Origin: Methylobacterium sp. Leaf117
Lineage (GTDB): Bacteria; Pseudomonadota; Alphaproteobacteria; Rhizobiales; Beijerinckiaceae
Length of the DNA: 64,000 nt
NCBI RefSeq assembly: GCF_001422985.1
Contig: NZ_LMNL01000012.1
Coordinates: 685,096-749,095, forward strand
Reading direction: 5' to 3'
Shown in pieces: positions 36,086 through 43,733 of this stretch (its first letter is position 1; every line of letters begins with the position of its first letter). A program made the translations under genes and the position numbers. The notes under the pieces were generated by a model, which was given only the letters and a program-made list of their open reading frames with translations, searched no databases and had not been told where the DNA came from.

Positions 36086-36598
36086 ATGGCGAAGATCAAC
36101 AAGGTTATGGTCGGCGAAGCCCTCGTCGGCGATGGCAACGAAGTCGCCCACATCGATCTGATCATCGGACCGCGCGGTTCGCCGGCCGAGGCCGCTTTCT
36201 GCAACGGCCTCGTGAACAACAAGCACGGCTTCACCAGCCTGCTCGCGGTCATCGCGCCGAACCTGCCCTGCAAGCCCAACACCCTGATGTTCAACAAGGT
36301 CACCATCAACGACGCCCGTCAGGCCGTCCAGATGTTCGGCCCTGCTCAGCACGGCGTTGCCAAGGCCGTTCAGGATTGCGTGGCCGAGGGCACGATTCCC
36401 GCCGATGAGGCCGACGACCTGTTCATCCTGGTCGGCGTGTTCATTCACTGGGAAGCGGCCGACGACGCCAAGATCCAGAAGTACAACTACGACGCCGTGA
36501 AGCTCTCCATCGAGCGCGCCGTCAAGGGCGAGCCCACCGCTGCCGTCGTCACCGAGCAGCGCAACTCCGCTTCGCACCCCTTCGCGTCGAACGCTTAG
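36086..36598 (+). CDS. fae: formaldehyde-activating enzyme
   Basis: Fae, 170 residues, the usual size, condenses formaldehyde with H4MPT to methylene-H4MPT. The N-terminus [19 protein letters not shown] leads to the conserved [15 protein letters not shown], with a likely catalytic His at 22. [21 protein letters not shown] and [19 protein letters not shown] are also conserved. ATG at 36086 follows GGGAGAAA. Codon choice is more uniform than in its neighbours, as expected of a very highly expressed gene. A classical terminator follows. Confidence 0.98.
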   Translation: MAKINKVMVGEALVGDGNEVAHIDLIIGPRGSPAEAAFCNGLVNNKHGFTSLLAVIAPNLPCKPNTLMFNKVTINDARQAVQMFGPAQHGVAKAVQDCVAEGTIPADEADDLFILVGVFIHWEAADDAKIQKYNYDAVKLSIERAVKGEPTAAVVTEQRNSASHPFASNA

Positions 36599-36694
36599 AT
36601 CGGGGGCAGTCCTGGGCAGAGCGCGCCTCCGCCCGCACCGCGGGGCCTGCTCCAGCGACTGGCTTCCATCTTCCTCGGACGATGAACATGAGAC

Positions 36695-36724
36695 GGGGCG
36701 GCCTTCGGGCCGCCCCTCTTTTTT
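36695..36724 (+). terminator. rho-independent terminator of fae
   Basis: A perfect 9-bp GC stem (GGGGCGGCC with GGCCGCCCC) closes a TTCG tetraloop and is followed by TCTTTTTT. Located 97 bp after the fae stop. Textbook terminator, probably also serving the opposing HisA-like gene. Confidence 0.95.
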
Positions 36725-36734
36725 GTCCGGTGCC

Positions 36735-37430
36735 TCAGAGCCTTGTAGGCCCGCGCAGGGCGCCGTCGTGGATCGCCGAGGCGATCAGGGCTCCGGCGAT
36801 GCCGTGCGCCTTCAAGGCGGCCACGTCGGCCCAGCCCCGCACCCCGCCCGCCGCGTAGAGACGCGTCGAAGGATTCGAAGCCGCCAGGGCCGCGAGCCGG
36901 TCGAGGTCCGGTCCGGCCCCGATGCCGATCCGCCCCAGGGTCATCACGATCACGTCGCGCGGCCAATGCGCCGGCGCGTCGTGCAGGGCCGCCGGGCCGA
37001 GACGCTCGCCGCCGCGCGTGTCGAGGGAGAACACCGCCCGGTCACCGAGCGTCCGAACAAGATCCGCATCGGCCTGGCTCTCGCTGCCGATCACCGGTCG
37101 GCCGAGATGGGCCGCCAGGAAGGCCTCGACCCCGGCCGGTCGCGAAAATCCCGCATCGACCCAGAGGGTGGTGCCCGGACAGGCGGCCACGATGGCGGAA
37201 AGGCTCGCGATGTCGGGCGGCGCCCCATCGACGATCGCGTCGAGGTCGGCCACGTAGAGGATGCGGGCCGGCACCGCCCCCAGCAGCCCGCGGGCGACGT
37301 CCGCCGGCGCCGACCCCTTTGCCAAGGGCGTCCTGATCGGGGCATAGGAGTCGCGGTCCCCGGCCCGTGCCCGCACCACCGCTCCGTGGCGCAGATCGAT
37401 CACCGGAATGATCTCGAATTCGTCCGCCAT
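36735..37430 (-). CDS. HisA/HisF-related TIM-barrel protein
   Basis: A 231-residue TIM barrel of the HisA/HisF-related family found in H4MPT-using organisms. It begins FEIIPVIDLRHGAVVRARAGDR, has ILYVADLDAIVDGAPPD, TLWVDAGFSRP and RLYAAGGVRGWADVAALKAHGI, the phosphate-binding end of the barrel. True HisA is usually inside a his operon; this one is isolated among C1 genes, so a role in H4MPT or methylofuran synthesis is more likely than histidine synthesis. ATG at 37430 has AGGAAG upstream. It diverges from the MfnF-like gene 29 bp away. Confidence 0.8.
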   Translation of the reverse strand: MADEFEIIPVIDLRHGAVVRARAGDRDSYAPIRTPLAKGSAPADVARGLLGAVPARILYVADLDAIVDGAPPDIASLSAIVAACPGTTLWVDAGFSRPAGVEAFLAAHLGRPVIGSESQADADLVRTLGDRAVFSLDTRGGERLGPAALHDAPAHWPRDVIVMTLGRIGIGAGPDLDRLAALAASNPSTRLYAAGGVRGWADVAALKAHGIAGALIASAIHDGALRGPTRL

Positions 37431-37459
37431 CCGGCTTCCTCCGATGTTCAGGCCCGCCC

Positions 37460-38545
37460 GTGACACCACAGACTCCATCCCCTGACACGCCGGTGATCGG
37501 CTGGGATCTCGGCGGGGTCCATGTCAAGGCAGCTTTGGTTCGCAACGGCGGCGTCGAGACCGTGGTGCAGGCGCCCTGCCGGCTCTGGCGCGGGTTGCCG
37601 GCCCTCGACGAGACGTTCGCGCAATTGCCCGATTGGGCCCGGGCCGAGGCCCACCACGTCGTCACCATGACGGGGGAACTCACCGACTGCTTCGCCGACC
37701 GGCAGGACGGGGTGACGCAGCTCGCCGGCTGGGCCGGGCGGACCCTTCCGGGCACGGTGCGGATCTACGGCGGCCGCGCCGGGCTGCTCGATCCGGATAT
37801 GGCTCCGGCGCACGCCGCCGCCATCGCCTCGGCGAACTGGCACGCCACGGCGGCCCTGATCGGACACCACCTCGCTGACGCTCTCCTGGTCGATATCGGC
37901 TCCACCACCGCCGACCTGATCCCCATCGTGAGCGGCCAGCCGGCGGCGACCGGCTACAGCGATGCCGAGCGCCTGGAGACGGGCGAACTCGTCTATACGG
38001 GCGTGGTCCGCTCGCACCTCGTCGCTCTGTCCGACCACGCTCCGTTCCAGGGCCGCCGCTCCCGGCTGATGGCCGAGACCTTCGCCACCACCGCCGACAT
38101 CTACCGCATCCTCGGCGACCTGCCGGAGGGGGCCGACCAGCAGCACAGCGTCGACCTGAAGGGCAAGTCGCTCCCCGAGAGCGAGACCCGGCTGGCCCGC
38201 ATCGTCGGCCGCGACCATCGCGAGGGCAGCGCCGCCGACTGGCGCGCCCTGGCGGCGCATTTCTCCGAGAGCCAGATGCGGCTGCTGCACGATGCGGCCG
38301 CCCTGCTGCTGTCGCGGCCCGACCTCCCGGCCGATGCGCCCCTGGTGGTCTGCGGCGCCGGCCGCTTCCTCGCCGAGCGCCTGGCCGCGCGCCTCGGCCG
38401 GCCGGCGGTCGCCTTCACCGACCTGATCGCCGAAAACCTCGCCGAGGCCGGCGCCGACTGGGCCTCCACCTGCGGCCCCGCCGTGGCGGTGGCGCTGCTG
38501 GCCGCCCATCCATCCTGGAACCCCGGAGAGAGACCCCGCGCATGA
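37460..38545 (+). CDS. MfnF-like H4MPT-linked C1 pathway protein (hydantoinase/oxoprolinase fold)
   Basis: A 361-residue ASKHA-type protein of the hydantoinase/oxoprolinase A superfamily: VIGWDLGGVHVKAALV (phosphate-1 loop), LVDIGSTTADLIPI (second loop) and LVVCGAGRFLAERL near the end. This matches the family first called 'probable H4MPT-linked C1 transfer pathway protein', whose archaeal member MfnF couples the furan and tyramine parts of methanofuran. Start GTG at 37460. The promoter must lie within the 29-bp gap or inside the HisA-like gene. Its stop overlaps the next small gene (ATGA). Confidence 0.83.
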   Translation: MTPQTPSPDTPVIGWDLGGVHVKAALVRNGGVETVVQAPCRLWRGLPALDETFAQLPDWARAEAHHVVTMTGELTDCFADRQDGVTQLAGWAGRTLPGTVRIYGGRAGLLDPDMAPAHAAAIASANWHATAALIGHHLADALLVDIGSTTADLIPIVSGQPAATGYSDAERLETGELVYTGVVRSHLVALSDHAPFQGRRSRLMAETFATTADIYRILGDLPEGADQQHSVDLKGKSLPESETRLARIVGRDHREGSAADWRALAAHFSESQMRLLHDAAALLLSRPDLPADAPLVVCGAGRFLAERLAARLGRPAVAFTDLIAENLAEAGADWASTCGPAVAVALLAAHPSWNPGERPRA

Positions 38546-38742
38546 GCACGACGCAGAAACTCGCCCGCATCCTGGCCGCCCGCTCAGGCAGCGGAATCGA
38601 GCTGGCGCTGGCCACCGAGTCCGGCCAGACCCTCAAGGTGCTGGCCACCTCCGAGCAGATCGACATGCTGGTGGACGAGCTGGAGGACATCCTGAACTCG
38701 CCGGAAGAGCCCGAGGCCCCGGAGCCACCGGCTGCGGCGTGA
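38542..38742 (+). CDS. small acidic protein coupled to the MfnF-like gene (66 aa)
   Basis: A 66-residue, acidic, presumably helical protein: basic N-terminus (STTQKLARILAARSG), a central part ELALATESGQTLKVLATSEQ, a helix DMLVDELEDILNSPEEPEAPEPP and a Pro/Ala tail. No known family comes to mind. The ATG overlaps the stop of the preceding gene, so it is very likely translated with it. It may be a partner of that enzyme. Confidence 0.75.
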   Translation: MSTTQKLARILAARSGSGIELALATESGQTLKVLATSEQIDMLVDELEDILNSPEEPEAPEPPAAA

Positions 38743-39154
38743 GGTGCGGGCGGTCGTAAGCGCTCGTGGTCAGAGCTTGACGCTCGGTCCCGTCCGTTTG
38801 CGACCCTTTGGAGATGCCCGGAACGTCCGCTTGCAGGCGACATGGTGCGGCTGCGTTCTGCGTCCGGGACGGGTGGATTTTTGCCAGTCTGATTTTGAAG
38901 CATAAACGCCTTTGATAGACATCGTTGAAAGCTTCAAAACACCGAACAAATTTTAATCCAGAAAAGTTTGAAATTAAGATATCAATTTCTAACGGCCTAG
39001 ATAATTACTCTCACTAGCGAGAAAGTGACCAGATAACTCAATATATTATAACTTTCGAAGCCTGAAACCTTCTTGGTTAACCATACGTAACAACCTCGCT
39101 GCCGACCTGCGAGCCGCATGTGCATCTCAGGCGGCGAGCAAGGGAGAAGACGTA
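38743..39154. other. AT-rich region upstream of the RTX gene
   Basis: The first 140 bp are GC-rich and hold one copy of GAACGTCCGC (38821-38830). From about 38885 to 39105 the sequence turns markedly AT-rich, unlike the rest of the window, with many TAAT, ATATTATAA and GAAA runs. It probably contains the RTX gene promoter and suggests that this segment was acquired. No gene seen. Confidence 0.7.
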
Positions 39155-41197
39155 ATGGCTACGATCAATGGCGATGGCGGCAATAACTTCCTGAATGGTA
39201 CCGAAGAAGAAGATGTGATTAACGGCCTGGGCGGCAACGACACGATCGACTCGATTGATCGCCCGGAAAACATCTTTGCGGGATCAATCAATCCAAGGCG
39301 CGACCTTGTCAACGCTGGCTCAGGAGACGACTTCGTTACCGGCGGAAAACTAGATCAGCTTGATGGTGGCGAGGGCAACGACTTTCTACTTGTCAATTTC
39401 AATTTTAATGGTCCGGTTGCCGGCTCGGCTCAAGCAATATCGTTGACCCTTGATGCCAATGGAACTGGCACGGCATCTGACGGCACCTTCGTCACCGGCT
39501 TTGAGTCAGTGAACTTCAACCTGTCTGATACCGGCAACAACGTCGTGAACACCAGCAATGTTCAGGCGCAGATCACGGGTGGAAACGGGAACGACACGCT
39601 CACAACGGGATCCTCGGACGACTTCGTGTTCGGGGGCGGCGGCAACAACATCATCTCGACCGGTAGCGGCAACGATACGATCAGTGCCGGCTCGGGGAAT
39701 GACACGGTGCTCGGCGGTGATGGCGACGACACCTTCGGCGTCAACGTTTACACCGACGGCAGCGACCAGGTGAACCTTGGGGCGGGAAACGACACGGTCC
39801 GTTTCGATCGCTTCGATGGCGGCACCGGCAACGTCCGGCTGACCTTTACTTCGGCCGAAGTGGGTAACGGCAACACCAATGACGGTGGAAGCGCGGCAAA
39901 CCAGGATGGGGGCCTTGCTGTCCGTGTCCAGGCCGAAGATGCGGGCGGCAACCTCACGGGAGCGGTTTCCCGCTACGATGATGAGGGCATGACCTTCGTT
40001 GCCGGAACGCAGGGGGTCACCTTCGATGTCCGTGACCTCGTATCAGGTGCGGCGCGCGGCAACACCTTCGAGGGCGTTGTACTCGGAACCAATGGGAACG
40101 ACGCACTGACGTTCTTCCCGCCTTTCCGCGCTGGGCAGGACTTCTACTACAACGCAGGGCAGGGCGATGACACGATCACCGCCGGGGCTGGCAACGACTT
40201 CCTGGTCGGTGGTCTCGGAAACGACCAGATGTTTGGCGGCGGTGGTAACGACACCTACATCGTCGACTCTTTGCGCGATGTCGTGACCGAAGCAGACAGT
40301 GGGGGTACCGATACGATCCTGACAGGCTTGGGTCGGTATGGACTCGCAGCCAATGTCGAGAACCTAACCTACACCGGTCAGGGGAACTTCACCGCCGTCG
40401 GCAACGATCTGGACAACCGCGTAACCGGCGGCGTCGGCAATGACATCATCCGCAGTGGCGCCGGCAACGATACGATCATCGGCAACGGTGGTGACGATAC
40501 CCTCGACGGGGGTACAGGTATCGACACGATGGTCGGGGGTGCCGGTAACGACACCTACATCGTCGACGATGTTGGAGACATCGTCGACGAGACAGGCGCG
40601 ACGGGCATCGACAGCGTCGGCAGCTCAGTGAGCTACACGCTTGGTACCAACGTCGAGAATATGTCCCTTATCGGCATGGGTGCCATCAACGGCACCGGGA
40701 ACGAACTCGACAATCGGGTCCTTGGAAACGACGCTGCAAACGTGCTCGTTGGTGGCGGCGGAAATGATCAGCTGATTGGGGCTGGTGGTGACGACACCCT
40801 ACGTGGCGGCACAGGCAATGATTCCCTGAGCGGCGGCTCCGGCAACGACATCATTGCGGGTGATGCTGGAAACGACGTCATCACAGGTGGTCTTGGTGCT
40901 GACCGCCAGAGTGGCGGTGCAGGGGATGATACCTTCGTCATCGATTTTGGCGACCTGGCCATACGAGGCGCTACCGATCTGATCGTGGACTTCCAGGGCG
41001 CAGGCCAAGCCGGGGGCGATGTGATCCGGTTCAGCGGCTTTGCTGCAGACTCGACCCTGGAGCTGGTTGGCACCTCGGGCAACGCGCGGGTGTACGAAGT
41101 GCAGGACGGTGCGGGTGTGTCCGAGGGACAGCTTCTGATCAGTGCAGGTGGTACGCTGGGTCAGGTGCTCACCACGAGCGACTACGCCTTCGCCTGA
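39155..41197 (+). CDS. RTX-type calcium-binding repeat protein (680 aa)
   Basis: Large acidic protein built of GGxGxDxUx nonapeptides in several blocks: about residues 8-30, 55-80, 140-195, 335-370, 425-475 and 535-600, with examples GGNGNDTL, GSGNDTISAGSGNDTV and GGAGNDTYIVDDVGD. Between blocks are modules of the form NVENLTYTG...GNDLDNRV common in such proteins. There is no N-terminal signal; RTX proteins usually leave by type I secretion through an uncleaved C-terminal signal, and the C-terminus LTTSDYAFA fits. No type I secretion genes are in the window. The repeats bind calcium. Codon use is less GC-biased and repeats are degenerate, unlike the neighbours. Its function (adhesin, enzyme, surface layer) is unknown. 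Confidence 0.88.
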   Translation: MATINGDGGNNFLNGTEEEDVINGLGGNDTIDSIDRPENIFAGSINPRRDLVNAGSGDDFVTGGKLDQLDGGEGNDFLLVNFNFNGPVAGSAQAISLTLDANGTGTASDGTFVTGFESVNFNLSDTGNNVVNTSNVQAQITGGNGNDTLTTGSSDDFVFGGGGNNIISTGSGNDTISAGSGNDTVLGGDGDDTFGVNVYTDGSDQVNLGAGNDTVRFDRFDGGTGNVRLTFTSAEVGNGNTNDGGSAANQDGGLAVRVQAEDAGGNLTGAVSRYDDEGMTFVAGTQGVTFDVRDLVSGAARGNTFEGVVLGTNGNDALTFFPPFRAGQDFYYNAGQGDDTITAGAGNDFLVGGLGNDQMFGGGGNDTYIVDSLRDVVTEADSGGTDTILTGLGRYGLAANVENLTYTGQGNFTAVGNDLDNRVTGGVGNDIIRSGAGNDTIIGNGGDDTLDGGTGIDTMVGGAGNDTYIVDDVGDIVDETGATGIDSVGSSVSYTLGTNVENMSLIGMGAINGTGNELDNRVLGNDAANVLVGGGGNDQLIGAGGDDTLRGGTGNDSLSGGSGNDIIAGDAGNDVITGGLGADRQSGGAGDDTFVIDFGDLAIRGATDLIVDFQGAGQAGGDVIRFSGFAADSTLELVGTSGNARVYEVQDGAGVSEGQLLISAGGTLGQVLTTSDYAFA

Positions 41198-41206
41198 ACC
41201 TCGGAA

Positions 41207-41237
41207 GGGACCCGGCTTAGTCCGGGTCCCTTACTTT
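41207..41237 (+). terminator. terminator of the RTX gene
   Basis: A 9-bp stem GGGACCCGG/CCGGGTCCC (41207-41215, 41222-41230) with a 6-nt loop, then TTACTTT, 10 bp after the stop codon. Confidence 0.88.
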
Positions 41238-41600
41238 GGAGCCCCCGGACGCAGAACCGCAACGTCCACTTCGCCAATCACCCGCTCAAAAGTGGATCGG
41301 CAAGAATCACCCGACCTTGTCGTACTCTCTGCCCCCTCAGTAATTTGAAGGCGGACCTACACAAAGTCTGCTGAGGGTCAGAGATAGAACGTCCGCATCT
41401 GGACGAATGGTCAGAGTCCGCTCCCCACCCAGAGCCGAATTTGCCGAAAGGATGAGGAATGGCCGCTTTGGAGAAGCGACGGCGGCGGTCCTGGCGGCCG
41501 GGTTGGGTCGGAGACCGAACGTCCGCTTGAGAGCGGAGGGCCAGGGTCCAGTGCCCAGCCGCTCCAACCCTTCACGCGCGGTGCACCCAGCCTCCGACAC
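41238..41600. other. gene-free stretch between RTX gene and beta-propeller gene
   Basis: No gene is convincing. The region has two copies of GAACGTCCGC (41388-41397 and 41518-41527) and related fragments (AACGTCCAC near 41259, AGTCCGC near 41415). It looks like decayed repeat sequence. Confidence 0.5.
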
Positions 41601-42569
41601 TCACCGCAAAAAATCCCCGAACGCCCGTGGGCCGTCCGGGACCTTGATCTCGCCCGTCACCTTCAGGGTGGTGGCGTCGATCACGCTGAGGGTGTTCGAG
41701 CCCCAGTTCGCCACCGTGAGGGTGCGGCCGTCGCGGGAGGCGGCGATGCCCTCGGGGTGGTCGCCGACCTCGATGGCGGCGACGTTGGTGAGCGTCTTCA
41801 GGTTGAACACCGTGACGGTGCCGGAATACTGGTCGGTGACGAAGCCGCGCGGGCCGGCCAGCGCCACCACGTAGGGACGCTCGCCGGTGGTCACCCGGCC
41901 GAGTTCGCGTCCGCCGGTCACGTCGATGACCGAGACATCGTTGGAGGTGACATTGGCGGTGTAGGCGCGGGCGCCGGCCGCATCGAGGGTGATGCCGAAG
42001 GGATGGCGCCCGACCGGGATCTTGCGGGTCTCCCGGGCCGTGGCAACGTCGACCACCGAGACCGAATCACCCTCGCGGTTGGCGACCAGCAGCGTGGCGC
42101 CGTCGGGCGTCACGGCGATCCCGGACGGGGAGGCGCCGACCTGGATCTCGGTCTCCAGCGTGGCACCGTCGGGCGAGACCACGAAGATCCGGCTGCCATA
42201 CCAGTCGGCCACGTAGACGGCGCCGGATTTCGGGTTGACCGCGATCCCCAGAGGACCGCCGGGCAGGGCGAGGGTGCGGGTCACCGTGCGGGTGGCGAGA
42301 TCGACCACCGCCAGCCCCGGCCCCTCGGGGCGGGTGACGTAGGCGGTCCGGCGGTCCGGCGAGAGGGCGATGCCGGCGGGCGCGCCGTCGATCGGCACCT
42401 GCGCGGCCACCGTGCCGGCCTCGAGATCGACGATCGCCAGCACGTTCGCGCCCTGCGCGGTGACGAGGGCCTCGTCGGCTCGGGCGGGCGCACCGAGCCA
42501 CAGGAGGCTCAAGAGGAGAGGGCCGGCAAGGCGCCGGCCCGTCCCCGTTCTCCAACGTGGAGCGATCAA
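41601..42569 (-). CDS. exported YVTN-type beta-propeller protein
   Basis: A 322-residue periplasmic protein: signal peptide (GPLLLSLLWLGAPARADE, cleavage near residue 32) and then about seven 40-residue beta-propeller repeats with YVTN-like cores (RTAYVTRPEGPGLAVVDLAT, ARAYTANVTSNDVSVIDV and others). It belongs to the same broad class as the propeller encoded at 49199, which is often linked to PQQ-dependent alcohol oxidation. The start overlaps the stop of the SRPBCC gene (ATGA). Function unknown; surface or periplasmic scaffolding is typical. Confidence 0.86.
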   Translation of the reverse strand: MIAPRWRTGTGRRLAGPLLLSLLWLGAPARADEALVTAQGANVLAIVDLEAGTVAAQVPIDGAPAGIALSPDRRTAYVTRPEGPGLAVVDLATRTVTRTLALPGGPLGIAVNPKSGAVYVADWYGSRIFVVSPDGATLETEIQVGASPSGIAVTPDGATLLVANREGDSVSVVDVATARETRKIPVGRHPFGITLDAAGARAYTANVTSNDVSVIDVTGGRELGRVTTGERPYVVALAGPRGFVTDQYSGTVTVFNLKTLTNVAAIEVGDHPEGIAASRDGRTLTVANWGSNTLSVIDATTLKVTGEIKVPDGPRAFGDFLR

Positions 42570-43102
42570 GAACCGCTCTTCTCGAGCTTGGCCTTCAGGG
42601 CGTCGAGGCCCGTGCGGTAAAGGCCGCGCACGGCCTTCTGGGAGGCCTCGTCGTTCAGCTCGGGCGGCGGATCGTTGTTCATGTAGCCGCGGTAGAAGGC
42701 GCCGTCCCAGACGACCTTGGACCTGCCGCCGCCGGCATCCTCGACCTTCAGGGTGGACGAGTAGTCGTTCACCGGCAGGGTCTTCACATCGACCTTGTTG
42801 ATCCGGTACGAGTAGCTCATCTTCTCGGCGGAGTACTTGTACAGCTCTTCGTCGACGGTGGCGCCGCCCTTGAGCGTCAGGGTCCGGGTGGCCTTGATCT
42901 CGTTGCCGCCCTTGCCCTCGGTCTTCTCGACCGGCGGCAGCCAGCTCATGTCCTGGAAGTTGCCGATCACGGCCCAGACCTTGTCGGGGGCCGCGTTGAT
43001 CTCGACGGTCTCCTCGACCTTCTTGCGGGTCGGGCCGTGCGCCTGGGCGCCGAACGACACGACGGCGAAGGCCGCCGCACTCGCCAGAGTGAATAGCTTC
43101 AT
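42566..43102 (-). CDS. exported SRPBCC (MxaD-like) protein
   Basis: A 178-residue exported START/SRPBCC-fold protein: signal peptide LFTLASAAAFAVVSFGAQAH, then VEETVEINAAPDKVWAVIGNFQDMSWLPPVE, the usual first strand and helix of this fold. MxaD, a periplasmic SRPBCC protein of the mxa operon, helps electron flow from methanol dehydrogenase to cytochrome c; this protein may do the same for XoxF, which is inference. ATG at 43102 is the one directly before the signal; upstream in-frame codons are unlikely. It is coupled to the beta-propeller gene. Confidence 0.84.
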   Translation of the reverse strand: MKLFTLASAAAFAVVSFGAQAHGPTRKKVEETVEINAAPDKVWAVIGNFQDMSWLPPVEKTEGKGGNEIKATRTLTLKGGATVDEELYKYSAEKMSYSYRINKVDVKTLPVNDYSSTLKVEDAGGGRSKVVWDGAFYRGYMNNDPPPELNDEASQKAVRGLYRTGLDALKAKLEKSGS

Positions 43103-43132
43103 CGGGTCCTGGTCTCCTCGGGAACGCACATT

Positions 43133-43729
43133 CTAGGGTGCTGGGGGGGAACGCTCGAGGATGCGGTCGTCGCGGCCCAGGGCCGTGGCCACCTTGTCCT
43201 CGATCCAGTCCCAGGCCTCGCGCTCGGCGGGCCCGGCGGTCTTGGCGATCGCGATGGCGTGGTAGCGCATCTCGGTCAGGATCTTGTCGGGCTCCAGCAT
43301 GTGGAGGCGGGTGGAGAGGATCGCCGCCTCCAGCACCGCCGCCTGTGCCCGGTTATAGCCGAAGAACGGCATGTGCGCGGCCGAATGGACCATCCGTCCC
43401 CTGTAACGCGGCCGCACCGGGTCGTCCTCGATGGCCACCACCTCGAATTCCGCGTGGCCGAAGCTCTTGGCGAGGCGGCGGCCGTCGATCCGGTCGCAGG
43501 GCAGGGTGACCCAGTCGCGCCGGCCGGTCACGGCCCCGGCGATCACGCGTACGTCGCTCGGGCTGGAAGCGGCGAAGACCGGGTTGTCGGCGAGATTGAG
43601 GATGGTGGGGGAGGGCCGGAACGGGGCCAGGATCCAGTCCGCCCCGTCCTGGATCAGCCCGAACGGCACCAGATGCAGCGCGCCGTCGCGGGCGGTGGTG
43701 GTCACCACGGTCTCGAGGATCAGCGGCAC
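43133..43729 (-). CDS. DUF447 family protein of the H4MPT cluster
   Basis: A 198-residue protein of the DUF447 family, a split-barrel fold like FMN-binding proteins (IQDGADWILAPFRPSPTILNL; VTLPCDRIDGRRLAKSFGHAEFEVV; RMVHSAAHMPFFGYNRAQAAVLEAA). DUF447 genes are found in methanogens and in H4MPT-using bacteria, which supports a role in cofactor synthesis; the reaction is unknown. GTG start at 43729, 4 bp after the previous gene's stop. Confidence 0.8.
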   Translation of the reverse strand: MPLILETVVTTTARDGALHLVPFGLIQDGADWILAPFRPSPTILNLADNPVFAASSPSDVRVIAGAVTGRRDWVTLPCDRIDGRRLAKSFGHAEFEVVAIEDDPVRPRYRGRMVHSAAHMPFFGYNRAQAAVLEAAILSTRLHMLEPDKILTEMRYHAIAIAKTAGPAEREAWDWIEDKVATALGRDDRILERSPPAP

Positions 43730-43733
43730 GGGA

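Noticed and set aside
36735-37430. Histidine biosynthesis gene hisA
   Set aside because: It is isolated from other his genes and lies in the C1 cofactor region; HisA-related but not assigned to histidine synthesis.
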